Source of the DNA: Deltaproteobacteria bacterium
GTDB taxonomy: Bacteria > JADJOY01
Direction: 5' to 3'
NCBI GenBank assembly: GCA_016713535.1
Contig: JADJOY010000016.1
Location: 62,001-126,000, forward strand
DNA: 64,000 bases
Part shown: positions 35,127 to 44,293 of the stretch, one piece after another
Layout: every line of letters starts with the position of its first letter
Position numbering within the stretch: the first letter of the stretch is position 1
Notes under the pieces: model-generated
What the model was told of the DNA's origin: nothing
The model's database searches: none
What the model saw: the letters and a program-made list of their open reading frames with translations, nothing else
Program-made: the position numbers and the translations under genes

Positions 35127-35260
35127 CCGTAGGGGCGGGGCCCGTCCCCGCCCGCGGCGCCAGCGGCCCGCCGGAGGCAGGCCCTCCAGACCGGGATCGA
35201 CGACCTCGCCGACGCCCGCGCCGGGGCGTATCGCCGGGCACGCGACGCGTGCCCCTCCCC
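35127..35260 (+). repeat. Composite palindromic unit, copy 6
   Basis: This starts with a GGGGCGGGGCCCGTCCCC palindrome, continues with GCCGGAGGCAGGCCCTCC, the ACCGGGATCGACG spacer and the exact 19-bp palindrome (35236-35254). Confidence 0.85.
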
Positions 35261-35298
35261 GACCGTGACCGAACGGCGTGACGCCGGAGACCGAACTG

Positions 35299-35342
35299 CT
35301 GGAGAGCGCCCGCTCCGTCGGGCGCCAGGGATCGATCTCGCC
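35299..35342 (+). repeat. CTGGAGAGCGCCC-type hairpin repeat
   Basis: CTGGAGAGCGCCCGCTCC and GGGCGCCAGGGATCGA form a hairpin like those near 18.8, 32.8 and 58.3 kb. It ends four bases before the stop codon of the convergent hypothetical gene. Confidence 0.7.
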
Positions 35343-35345
35343 CGG

Positions 35346-35855
35346 CTACGGCGAGAGCTCGCCGCAGCGAGCGCGCAGGGCCTCGCGCCGACGCGGGTGC
35401 GGCGGGTACGCGCGCAGCTCGGCCGCGGCCGCCGCGAGCAGCTCGTCGAGGGTCCAGTGGCGGGTGAGCCAGATCGACATCGATCCGTCCGACCAATGCC
35501 ACCACAGGCTTCGACGCTCTCGGGCGTGGTTGGCGTTGTACCGCCGCGCTACGAACGAGGTGAGTGCCCCGCCTGTGTGTGAACCAATCGCCAGGTCGTT
35601 CGCCTCGAGGACGAAATCCCAGATCGCTCCGTGCGGCGTGAGTCGGCGGAGCGACTCCGGCACCGGCTCGCTCCCTTCGAGCGTGCACCACACGATCGCC
35701 GCATCCGTCGGCGAGAGTCGGGACGACGGCGCAGGCGGCTCGGGCCGGCCGACGATGTTCGCGAGCCCAGCCGCGTAGAGCGCCCACGGGCCACCGATCG
35801 CCATCCCCACGGCGGTCGAAGCGGCCGCGACGAGGATCCGTCGGAGGATCTTCAT
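35346..35855 (-). CDS. Hypothetical exported or membrane-anchored protein
   Basis: I do not recognise this 169-residue protein. It has a signal-like N-terminus (MKILRRILVAAASTAVGMAIG, hydrophobic to about residue 35). The rest contains many Trp residues (SLWWHWSDGSMSIWLTRHW) and an Arg-rich end. The segment YNANHARERRSLWWHWSDG is distinctive and could guide a search. It lies downstream of arsC on the same strand, separated by a hairpin-rich, AT-richer spacer that may carry its promoter. Confidence 0.55.
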   Translation of the reverse strand: MKILRRILVAAASTAVGMAIGGPWALYAAGLANIVGRPEPPAPSSRLSPTDAAIVWCTLEGSEPVPESLRRLTPHGAIWDFVLEANDLAIGSHTGGALTSFVARRYNANHARERRSLWWHWSDGSMSIWLTRHWTLDELLAAAAAELRAYPPHPRRREALRARCGELSP

Positions 35856-35867
35856 GCTTGCCAGTGA

Positions 35868-35923
35868 TCGCTAGCGAAATTTGCGTCTAGCCACTAGCAA
35901 ACCTTGCTGCTCACCACCAGCAA
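35868..35923. promoter_or_regulatory. Three consecutive short palindromes in an AT-richer spacer
   Basis: TCGCTAGCGA (35868-35877), TTTGC with GCAAA arms (35880-35901) and TTGCTG-CTCACCAC-CAGCAA (35904-35923) follow each other in the 101-bp spacer between arsC and the hypothetical gene. The spacer is far less GC-rich than its surroundings. It may hold a promoter with operators, or a terminator for arsC. Confidence 0.45.
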
Positions 35924-35956
35924 TTCGTCGAAAACGGCAATCGATTCAAGGTCCGC

Positions 35957-36310
35957 TCACAGCAGCTTGTCGACGTTCTCCGGGGGGCGACCGAGGACTG
36001 CTTTCTTGTCGTCCTTGATGACCACCGGCCGCTCGATGAGGATCGGGTTCGCCGCCATGGCGCCGATCAGCGCCGCCTTGCCGCTCACGCCGGCGAGCCC
36101 GAGCTCCTTGTAGACCGGCTCGCCCGTACGCATGAGCTGGCGGGGGTCGTCGAACCCGAGCATCCCGAGCACCGCCTGGATGCGCGCCTGGGTGGGCGGC
36201 GTCTTCAGGTACTCGACCACCGCCGGCGTGACGCCGGCCTTCGTCATCCGCTCGAGCGTGGTGCGCGACTTGCCACAGCGGGGGTTGTGCCAGATCTCGA
36301 ATTTCGCCAT
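35957..36310 (-). CDS. arsC: Arsenate reductase-like protein, ArsC glutaredoxin-linked family
   Basis: ArsC reduces arsenate to arsenite using glutathione and glutaredoxin. The active-site motif is HNPRCGKSRTTLE at residues 7-19, and the C-terminal part holds NPILIERPVVIKDDKKAVLGRPPENV. The 117 residues match the family. The start MAKFEIWHNPRCG is clear; a longer in-frame extension runs through the divergent amidase promoter. No other ars gene is visible, so it could instead be an ArsC-like protein of the Spx/YffB group. The divergent gene is an amidase. Confidence 0.82.
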   Translation of the reverse strand: MAKFEIWHNPRCGKSRTTLERMTKAGVTPAVVEYLKTPPTQARIQAVLGMLGFDDPRQLMRTGEPVYKELGLAGVSGKAALIGAMAANPILIERPVVIKDDKKAVLGRPPENVDKLL

Positions 36311-36383
36311 GGGGTTCCCTCCGGTCGATGCGCGCGAAGTATACCGAGCCACTCTCGCCGGATCCCGCCCACCGCCGACGCCC

Positions 36384-37835
36384 ATGAACGAGCTCTGCCT
36401 ACTCTCCGCGACCGAGCTGGCGCGCCGCATCCGCGCCGGCGCAGTGAGCCCCACCGAGGTCGTGGACGCGCACATCGACCGCGCGCTCGAGGTGAACGGC
36501 CGCCTCAACGCGATCGTGAACCCGCTCTACGAGCGCGCCCGTAGCACCGCCCGAGACGCCACCGATGCGCTCGCGCGCCGCTCGCGCCGCGACGACCTGC
36601 CGCCGCTTCACGGCGTGCCGTTCACGATCAAGGAAACCTTCGCCGTCCTGGGCCTGCCGTGGACGGCGGGCATCCACGCCCGTCGCGGTCGCGTCGCCGA
36701 CCGCAACGCCACCGTGGTCGCGCGCATGCTCGCCGCCGGCGCGATCCCGCTCGGCACCACCAACGTCCCCGAGGCGGCGATGTGGATGGAGTCGGTGAAC
36801 CCGATCCACGGCCGCACCTCGAACCCGCACGACACCCGCTGCACCCCGGGCGGCTCGAGCGGCGGCGAGGGCGCGATCATCGGCGCGGGCGCCTCGCCGC
36901 TCGGCCTCGGCAGCGACATCGGCGGCTCGATCCGCATGCCGGCCCACTTCTGCGGCGTCCCCGGGCACAAGCCGAGCGCGGGGCGCGTGCCCGGCACCGG
37001 CCACCACCCCGCCGCCCACGGCGCGGTGCGCCGCTACGCGGTGTGCGGCCCGCTCGCCCGCAGCGTCGAGGACCTCGAGCTCGCGATGGAGATCCTGAGC
37101 GGCCCCGACGGCGAGGACGACTCGATCGACGCGCCCCCGTTTCGCCGCCTGGCCGCCAGCGATCCCCAGCCGCGCCGCGTGTACTTCTACGAGCACGGCC
37201 AGTTCGCGTCGACGCCGGTGATGGTGAACGCGGTGCGGCGCGCCGTCGGCGCCCTCTCCGATCGCGGCTTCGAGGCCGTGGAGTGGCGCCCCGCGCTGAT
37301 CGACTCGGGCGTCGACATCTGGTTCGGCGCGGTGCAGTCCGCCTCCGCCGAGAAGTTCCTCGACATCCTCGGCGACGGCACGCCGATCCGGCCGTTCCGA
37401 GAGCTCGCGCGCCTGGTGTTCGGCGGGGCGCACCACACCTGGCCCGCCCTCGCCACCGCGCTCGGCGAAGTGGTCACCCGGGGCCGCGTCTCGCCGCGCC
37501 TCGCGGCGGCGGGCGACAAGCGCCACCTGTTGCGCGCCGCGATCGACGCCCAACTCGGCGCCGACGGCGTGCTGATCTGCCCCGCGTTCCCGCGCGTGGC
37601 GCCCCGCCACCGGGAGCCGTATCTGAGGCCCCTCGAGTGGATCTCCACGGGGATCTTCAACGTCACCGAGCTTCCCGTCACGTGCATCCCCGCCGGGCGC
37701 GACGTGACCGATCTGCCGACCGGCGTCCAGATCGTCGGCCCCAGCGCGCGTGACGACCTCACGCTGGCGGTGGCCCGCCTCGTGCAAGAGTCGCTCGGCG
37801 GCTGGCGCCCGGGGCGCGGCCTGCACGCCGTGTGA
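36384..37835 (+). CDS. Amidase signature-family amidase
   Basis: Amidase-signature enzymes hydrolyse amide bonds by a Ser-cisSer-Lys triad. The proposed residues are Lys83 in PFTIKETF, Ser158 in PGGSSGGEGA, and Ser182 in GSDIGGSIRMPA. The motif CGVPGHKPSAGRVP follows, as in the family. The 483 residues are normal. The start at MNELCLLSATELARRI fits the usual N-terminus (xLLSATELAxxIRxG). There is no signal peptide. The physiological amide is unknown. Confidence 0.92.
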   Translation: MNELCLLSATELARRIRAGAVSPTEVVDAHIDRALEVNGRLNAIVNPLYERARSTARDATDALARRSRRDDLPPLHGVPFTIKETFAVLGLPWTAGIHARRGRVADRNATVVARMLAAGAIPLGTTNVPEAAMWMESVNPIHGRTSNPHDTRCTPGGSSGGEGAIIGAGASPLGLGSDIGGSIRMPAHFCGVPGHKPSAGRVPGTGHHPAAHGAVRRYAVCGPLARSVEDLELAMEILSGPDGEDDSIDAPPFRRLAASDPQPRRVYFYEHGQFASTPVMVNAVRRAVGALSDRGFEAVEWRPALIDSGVDIWFGAVQSASAEKFLDILGDGTPIRPFRELARLVFGGAHHTWPALATALGEVVTRGRVSPRLAAAGDKRHLLRAAIDAQLGADGVLICPAFPRVAPRHREPYLRPLEWISTGIFNVTELPVTCIPAGRDVTDLPTGVQIVGPSARDDLTLAVARLVQESLGGWRPGRGLHAV

Positions 37836-37862
37836 AGCCACCTCCCGAGACCGATACGGAAC

Positions 37863-40800
37863 ATGAACCTCTCGATCGAACAATCCCCCACTCCCGGCCA
37901 CGGCCGCCTCCTCTACGCCGGCGAGGTGCTCACGGTGCGGCTCAGCGTGAGCGGCCCGGACGCCGCCTCGCTGCCCGCCGACGCCCGCGCGTTCGTGCGC
38001 ACCGATCTCAACTCGGCGCCCGAGAAGCGCCGTCACGTGATCGAGCGCGTCGAGCGCAACGTGCCGCGCATCGTGCGCGGCTGGCGCGACCTGCCGCTGA
38101 CACGGGTGGCACCGGACGTGTTCGAGGTGGAGCTGATCGCCTGCCGCCCGGGCTACTACGAGCTCAAGGGCTACGTGACGGCGGACGGCCAGGAACACTG
38201 GGTGCAGGGCCCGAACGGCTACGTCTCGGTGCACTCGCTCAAGTGGCGCGCCGCGAACACCATCTACACCGCGTTCCCACGTCAGTTCGGCCCCACCAAG
38301 GCGCTCACCGAGGCGCGCACGCTCACCGAGAGCCCACACGTCCAGGCGCTCGAGCACCAGGGTTTCACGGTGATCCCGCCGAGCGGCACGCTCGCCGACC
38401 TCGCGCACGAGCTCCACTTCCTGTTCTGCGAGCTGGGCGTGCGCATCCTGCACCTCCTCCCGGTCCAGGAGACGCCCACGGTGTACGCGCGCATGGGCCG
38501 CTACGGCAGCCCGTACGCCGCCACCGACCTCACCAGCGTGGGCCACGCGTACGTGCCGTTTCGCACCGACCGCACGCCCGCCGAGCAGTTCACGGAGCTG
38601 TGCGCGCGAGTTCACGCGCTCGGCGGCGAGGTCATGCTCGACATCGCCGCCAACCACCTCGGCTGGGCGACCGAGCTCCTCAACACCAACCCCGAGTGGT
38701 TCGTGCGCAAGCCGGGCGGCCACTTCCACTCACCGGGTGCGTGGGGCATCACGTGGGAAGACCTGGTCGAGCTCGACGATCGCAACGTCGAGGTGTGGCG
38801 CTACCTCGCCGAGAGCTTGCTCACGTGGTGCGAGCGCGGAGTCGACGCGTTCCGCTGTGACGCCGGCTACATGCTGCCCGCGGAGCTCTGGGAGTACGTG
38901 ACCGCGCGCGTCCACGAGGTCTTTCCGAACACGCTCTTCTTGCTGGAGGGACTCGGCGGGCCATGGGAGGCCACCGAGTCGATCCTCAAGATGGGCGGCA
39001 TGCAGTGGGCGTATTCGGAGATCTTCCAGCAGCACGGCAACGAGATGCTGCACGGCTACCTCGCGCACCTCGACCGCACCGGCGACGAGCTCGGCATCCT
39101 CGCCAACTACGCCGAGACCCACGACAACCCGCGGCTCGCCTGCGGCGGCGAGGGCTACGCGCGAATGCGGCTCGCGCTCGCGGCGCTGACCTCGCAAGCG
39201 GGTGCGTTCGGGTTCACCAACGGAGTCGAGTGGCTGGCCACCGAGCGCGTCGACGTCCACGGCTCGTCGGGGTTGCGCTGGGGAGCCACGCCCAACCTGA
39301 TCGCCTGGATCCGCCAACTCAGCGACCTCCTCCGTCAACATCCCGTCTTCCAGGGGACGTCGCGGATCGTGGCGATCGAGGGGCTGGAGTCGGGAATTCT
39401 GGCGTTCCTCCGCCAGCGCGAGTCGGAGAACGTCTTGATCCTCATCAATCTGGAGGATCGAACCCACCAAGATGATGTTCGTTTTCCAGCAAATGTCGCG
39501 ATTCCCAGCGGGCATCGAACCTGCATTCTCACGCGCCGTATGCTCGACCCATCGACGACATTCTCCCTGAACCCGTTCGAGGTCATCTGTCTCGACCTGG
39601 AACGAATCAATCCCATCGACGTGGCCGAGGGCTCCGCGCAGGCGATCGAGTCCGGCGAGGACATGCGCCGGCTGCGCTGGATCCTCGGCGAGCTGTGGGG
39701 TGACCGCGTCGATCTCGCCGGCTTCGACGCGCTCCTCACCGCGGTCCGCCGCGAGGGGCTCGCGGGACTGCTCGCCGCGGTGTCGCAAGGCGCGCCGTCC
39801 GACTGCGGCGAGCTGGCGCGGCGCGTCGAGTCGGCCTCCGACGCGGACCATTTCCTCGGCGTGAGCGAGTGGGCGTCTTCGCGCAGCGACCGCCTGCACG
39901 TCTTCGCCGCCAATCAGTTCCTGTACATCCAGGAGGCCGTGCCGTTCCGCGTCCGGCTGGTGTTCGAGCGCACCTCGGCCGAGCTCGAGACCTTCCGAGA
40001 TTTCGGCGATCACCGCTACGTGGCGTTCGCGCTGGTGCCCGAGGGTGCCTTCCGCATCGAGCAGAACCGCCTCGACCGACCCGCCGACGGGCACGCGTCC
40101 GCCACCGCGATGCTCCCCGAGCCTCGATGGGTCTCGACCCACGGCCATGCGCTCTGCCTGCGCGCCGAGTCGGCGCCGGTGAGCCTGCGTTTCGAGCGCG
40201 GCGGAATCGAGCCGTCGCACCGCTTCTTGCTCACCAACTCGCTCGGCTCCTACACGCTGCTGCCGCTCGCGCCGCGCACCGTGTACTCGAAGTACGACGC
40301 GCTGCTCGCCGCGAACCTTCACCCGTCGGGCCCCGACGAACGGGTGGTGGTGGCGAAGCGAGTGCGCGCGTGGGTCGCGACGCCGATGGTCTCGTACCCG
40401 CTCGATCGCGAGTACCTCGTCGACTTCCAGCGCTGGCCCGCGCCCACCTGGCGCTACGAGCTGGCGCTTCCCGACGGCACGGTGCACGTCGAAGAGCGCG
40501 TGCTGCTCGCCGACGACGGCAACGTGGTGCGCGTCGAGTGGCGCTGGGTCTCCGAGCGCGCCGACACCCTCGAGCTGATCGTGCGGCCCGACCTCGAGCT
40601 GCGCGGTCACCACAGCGAGACCAAGGCGCACGGGCTGACGAAAGTGCCTTCGCGCGCGGCTACGTGGCACTGGGAGGCGACGAGGGCCAGGGCTTCCGCC
40701 GCGACCTCGGTCACGGGCTCGAGCTCATCGCGCTCACCAGCGCCGGCGCCTTCCACGCCGAGGGCGAGTGGATCTACAACCTGCCCCATCCCCACGAGGC

Positions 40801-42169
40801 GACGCGCGGTCAGGAGGCGTCCGGCGACGCCTACAGCCCGGGCTACTTCCGCGTGAAGATCCGGCCCGGTCGCGGCGCGTGCTCCACCTCGATCGCGGTT
40901 CGGGACGGTGGCGCCGCCGAGCTCGGCGTAGCCTCCACCACGCCGATCACGCGCGCGGACGCTCCGGAGGATCTCGCCGAGATCCTCGACCACGCCGCGC
41001 GCCAGTTCCTGGTGCGGCGCAGCGGGCTCACGTCGGTGATGGCCGGCTACCCTTGGTTCCTCGACTGGGGCCGCGACGCCCTCATCGCCGCGCGCGGCTA
41101 CCTCGCGATGGGCCGCGTCGACGAGGTGTGCGAGCTGGCCATCGCGTTCGCGGCACGCGAGGAGCGCGGCACGCTGCCCAACTCGCTCGCCGGCGACGCC
41201 GTCGCCAATCGCGACACCTCGGACGCGCCGCTGTGGCTGGTCCGGGTGTTGGAGGAGCTGTCGCAGACGGTCGGCTGGCACACGCTCTCGGCGCGCGCGG
41301 CGCTCTCGGGCGTCGAGCTCAAGGACGTGCTGCGCTCGATCTGCGAGAGCTACCTCGCCGGCACGGCCAACGGCATCCACTGCGATCCCGGCAGCGGGCT
41401 GGTGTGGTCGCCGCCGCACTTCACCTGGATGGACACCAACCATCCCGCGGCGACGCCCCGCGAGGGCTACCCCATCGAGATCCAGGCGCTGTGGGCGCGG
41501 GCCCTCGACTTCGCTGCGCGGATCCTCGACGAGCAGCGCTTCGCTGCGCTCGCGGAGCGGGTGCGCGCCTCGCTCCAGGAGCGCTACTGGATCGACGACC
41601 TGGGCTGGTTCGCCGATTGCCTACCGGCGCACTCGGGCACGCCCGCCATCGAGGCGAGCCGCGACGAGTCGCTGCGCCCCAACCAGCTCTACGTGGTGGC
41701 GCTCGGACTTGCGCGACCCGCGCAGGCTCAGCGGGTCGTGCTGACCACGCACCGCGAGCTCCTCATCCCCGGTGCCGTGCGTTCGGTGGCGCCGCGCGAG
41801 CTGCGCTCGTGGCCGTGGATCCCCGGCAGCGTGCCGCCCGCCGGGCTCGACCCGATGCGGCCCTACCACGGCCGCTACGAGGGCGACGAGGACACCTCGC
41901 GCAAGCTGGCCTACCACAACGGCACCGGCTGGACGCACCTCATGCCGCTGTGGTGTGAGGCATTGCTCGACGCGTTCCCCGACGACCCGCGCGCCGAGCA
42001 CCTCGCGAGGGCCACGCTCCGCACCGCCGAGAGCGAGCTGCGCCGTGGCTGCGTGGGCCAGGTGGCGGAGATCTGCGACGGCGATTTCCCCCACACGCCG
42101 CGCGGCACCTGCGCGCAGGCATGGTCCGTCACCGAGCTCGTGCGCCTCTGGAAGCGGCTCGCCCGGTAA
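37863..42169 (+). CDS. Large debranching-type enzyme: GH13 alpha-amylase domain fused to GH133 amylo-alpha-1,6-glucosidase, frameshifted
   Basis: This may be a bifunctional glycogen debranching enzyme. An N-terminal GH13-like domain (about residues 130-520) shows FRCDAGYM with the likely nucleophile Asp, LLEGLGG with the acid/base Glu, and NYAETHDNPR with the transition-state Asp. The C-terminal part is a GH133-like (alpha/alpha)6 domain with AGYPWFLDWGRDALIAARGYL and NRDTSDAPLW. Between them is a beta-sandwich region (SHRFLLTNSLGSYTLLPLAPRTVYSKYDALL). The frame breaks near 40633: adding one base gives HGL-x-DESAFARGYVALGGD, and 4307 plus one bases is 1436 codons. The size is similar to that of eukaryotic debranching enzymes. 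It follows the amidase on the same strand. Confidence 0.85.
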
Positions 42170-42239
42170 CCCGAGCGGGTCGCACGCGACGCCCGGCGCC
42201 CGACGAAGCGGGCGCCCTCCAGCCGATCGGTTCGGGAGG

Positions 42240-42270
42240 GTCGCGCGTCGCGTGCCCGGCGACGCGCGAC
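42240..42270. terminator. Bidirectional hairpin between convergent genes
   Basis: The arms GTCGCGCGTCGC (42240-42251) and GCGACGCGCGAC (42259-42270) are perfect complements around a 7-base loop. It lies between the debranching gene and the convergent SDR gene. The sequence includes a reversed, partial copy of the 19-bp palindrome family. No T-run follows, so a terminator role is inferred from position. Confidence 0.55.
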
Positions 42271-42311
42271 ACCGCCAGCCCCGCCGCGCCCGCGGATCCC
42301 TGGATCCCGGA

Positions 42312-43115
42312 TCAACCCGGCTTCTTGAGGTCTCGCTTCGGGCTCAGCCGCGAGCCGGCCCACAGGAAGAGCCGGCTCGGCAGCATCCGCAGCACGTAGG
42401 TGATCACCGCCATCGGCCACGGGAACCGGATCACCGGCGTCCCCTGCGCGATCCCGCGGAGCACGATCGCGGCGGCGCGCTCGCTCGACACCATGAACGG
42501 CATCGGGAACGCGTTGCGATCGGTCATCGGGCTCTTCACGAAGCCGGGCTCGATCGTGATGAGCCGGACGCCGCGCGGCCATGCGTCGATACGCAGCGAC
42601 TCGATCACCGCGGAGAGCGCCGCCTTGCTCGCCGAGTACGGACCGGTCTGGGTCATCGCGCGATCCCGCGCCAGCGACGACGTCACCGCGATCGTCCCCG
42701 CGCCGCGCGCCAGCATCGACCCGAGCAGCGGCTCCACGAAGTAGAGCACGCCGAACAGGTTGGTCTCGAAGATCCGCCGCACCCACTCGACCGAGAAGTC
42801 CTCGAGCTTCCGCGACTCGCCGATCCCGGCGTTCAGGATCGCCACGTCGGGCAGACCGAGCTCGCGCTCGACCCGCGCCATCGCCCCCGCGACCGCGGCC
42901 GGCTCGCTCACGTCGCACGCCACCACCAGCACGGTGGCGCCGCTCGCCGCGCGCAGCTCGCTCGCGAGCGCTTCGAGGTTCTGGCGACGGCGCGCGAGGA
43001 TCGCGAGTCGCGCGCCGTGACGAGCGAGCTGACGCGCCAGCTCGGCGCCGATCCCGCTCGAGGCGCCGGTGACGAGCACCGCGCGCCCGCGGAAGAACGA
43101 CGCCACGTCGCTCAC
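42312..43115 (-). CDS. Short-chain dehydrogenase/reductase
   Basis: This is a classic SDR with cofactor motif TGASSGIGAELA, structural motif NAGIG, and the catalytic Ser-Tyr-Lys set (VTSSLARD, then YSASK). It has 267 residues. Translation begins at GTG overlapping the stop of the membrane-protein gene (GTGA), so it is the last gene of the six-gene minus-strand operon. The C-terminal 50 residues contain a hydrophobic segment (IRFPWPMAVITYVLRMLPSRLFL) that could associate with the membrane. The substrate is unknown. Confidence 0.88.
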   Translation of the reverse strand: MSDVASFFRGRAVLVTGASSGIGAELARQLARHGARLAILARRRQNLEALASELRAASGATVLVVACDVSEPAAVAGAMARVERELGLPDVAILNAGIGESRKLEDFSVEWVRRIFETNLFGVLYFVEPLLGSMLARGAGTIAVTSSLARDRAMTQTGPYSASKAALSAVIESLRIDAWPRGVRLITIEPGFVKSPMTDRNAFPMPFMVSSERAAAIVLRGIAQGTPVIRFPWPMAVITYVLRMLPSRLFLWAGSRLSPKRDLKKPG

Positions 43116-43612
43116 GCCACCCCCCGATCCCGCCACAGCGCCCACAAGCTCGTCGCCACCATCGTCGCGAACACCGCCGCGGTCAGCGTGCTCGCGAGGA
43201 ACATCAGGAAGCCGAAGGCCGGCGAAACGTAGCGCGTGCCGAACATCGACCCCATGGTGGTCGGCACCGCGATCCACGGCTCCACGAGCAGCGCCGTCTT
43301 CAGGCGCTCGGGCGTGGGCGTGAACGCGAAGATCGAGCCCACGGTGAGGAAGATGAACGAGAACGTGATGGTGTGGTTGTGGGTGGTCTCGAGCAGCTCG
43401 CCCAGGCTCTTCGGGTAGTGGCTCTCGGTCTCGGTCGCGCCGTAGCGCTCCTGGATCCCCGACACACCCATGCCGGTCTTCTCCCACACGTGCACGAGCG
43501 CCAGCCCGTAGCCGAGCGACATCGTCAGGAGGAAGCCCGAGAGGAAGAGCCGGATCGGGCGCGGCAGCGCGCCGAGGCGCACGCCCGCGAGCGGGTAGAC
43601 GCGTTCGCTCAT
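43112..43612 (-). CDS. Four-helix membrane protein, possible haem- or metal-binding
   Basis: This 166-residue protein has about four membrane helices (near 20-42, 80-95, 108-125 and 134-155). His41 (ALVHVW), His65, His78 and His80 (ETTHNHTITF) lie at helix ends and could be haem or metal ligands. I do not recognise the family. The start codon overlaps the stop of the FMN-binding gene (ATGA) and its stop overlaps the SDR start, so it is firmly in the operon. A partner role for the FMN-binding protein, passing electrons through the membrane, is an inference. Confidence 0.7.
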   Translation of the reverse strand: MSERVYPLAGVRLGALPRPIRLFLSGFLLTMSLGYGLALVHVWEKTGMGVSGIQERYGATETESHYPKSLGELLETTHNHTITFSFIFLTVGSIFAFTPTPERLKTALLVEPWIAVPTTMGSMFGTRYVSPAFGFLMFLASTLTAAVFATMVATSLWALWRDRGVA

Positions 43613-44286
43613 GGAGAGGCTCCCGGCGCGGGCACCGACTGCGCCGTGCCCGCAGGTGCGCCGCTCACCCCCGCCTGGTCGAGCGCTTCGAGCAGCAGCG
43701 CGGTCCGCTTCACACCCTTCGACACCGCGCGCGCCGAGAGCGTGGCGCCCGATATCGAGGTGATGTCCTTGCCGACTCGGATCGGGTCGCCCGTGCCCTT
43801 TCCCTCGTACTGCTCGAGGAAGCTACGGCCGCGGACCTGGCCGCCGTGGGACTCCCGATACACCAGCAGCTCGACCCGCACCACCGTCCCCGCCGGATCG
43901 ACGGCCACCAGGTAGGTGATCGGGCGGTACTTGCCGACGTCGTCGTTGAGGACCGCGCGGCCGGCCAGCGTCTCCGACGCGCCGCCATCGGGTGCGAACG
44001 CGCGCCGGATCTCGACGTGCTCGGCGGTGAAGGGCTCACCCAGCTTCTCGCCCAGCGCGGCGCGGACCTCCGCCGGCACCGGCGCGTCCACCACGTCGAA
44101 GCGGGTGGCGCTCGGGAAGGCGAGCTTCATCGCCTCGTCCGCGCTCAGGTAGACGGTGACCTCGTCGGCGCGGGCGAGCTCGGCGACGAGCGCGAGCCAC
44201 GCCGCCCACACCGCCAGCACCACCGCACCGCGGCGGCGACGCGGTCGCCGTGTGCGCGGCGGCGGTGTCGAGGCGCAGTCGCGCAC
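43609..44286 (-). CDS. Exported FMN-binding (flavinylated) protein
   Basis: FMN-binding domains of the RnfG/NqrC/NosR type carry an FMN covalently attached by ApbE to a Thr. The flavinylation motif is visible in GKDITSISGATLSARAV, with Thr182 the likely attachment site. The N-terminus has an Arg-rich stretch and a hydrophobic export segment (residues 20-40), so the domain is extracytoplasmic. The 225 residues hold one FMN-binding domain. No ApbE gene is in the window. Its genes lie in a ferritin operon under a Fur box, so a role in iron reduction is plausible but unproven. Confidence 0.85.
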   Translation of the reverse strand: MRDCASTPPPRTRRPRRRRGAVVLAVWAAWLALVAELARADEVTVYLSADEAMKLAFPSATRFDVVDAPVPAEVRAALGEKLGEPFTAEHVEIRRAFAPDGGASETLAGRAVLNDDVGKYRPITYLVAVDPAGTVVRVELLVYRESHGGQVRGRSFLEQYEGKGTGDPIRVGKDITSISGATLSARAVSKGVKRTALLLEALDQAGVSGAPAGTAQSVPAPGASP

Positions 44287-44293
44287 GGCGACC

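Larger units (their letters stand above)
34947..35345. other. Convergent-gene spacer made of palindromic repeats
   Basis: No coding sequence is supported between ypfJ and the convergent hypothetical gene. The region holds a lone 19-bp palindrome, a GGGGCGGGGCCCGTCCCCGCCC palindrome with a full composite unit, and a CTGG...GCGCCAG hairpin (separate entries). The hairpins may end transcription from both sides. Confidence 0.7.

Noticed and set aside
32618-35260. Recurring peptides of the AYRRARDACPSE type in several open frames
   Set aside because: They are translations of the 19-bp palindrome and its flanks, not protein repeats.
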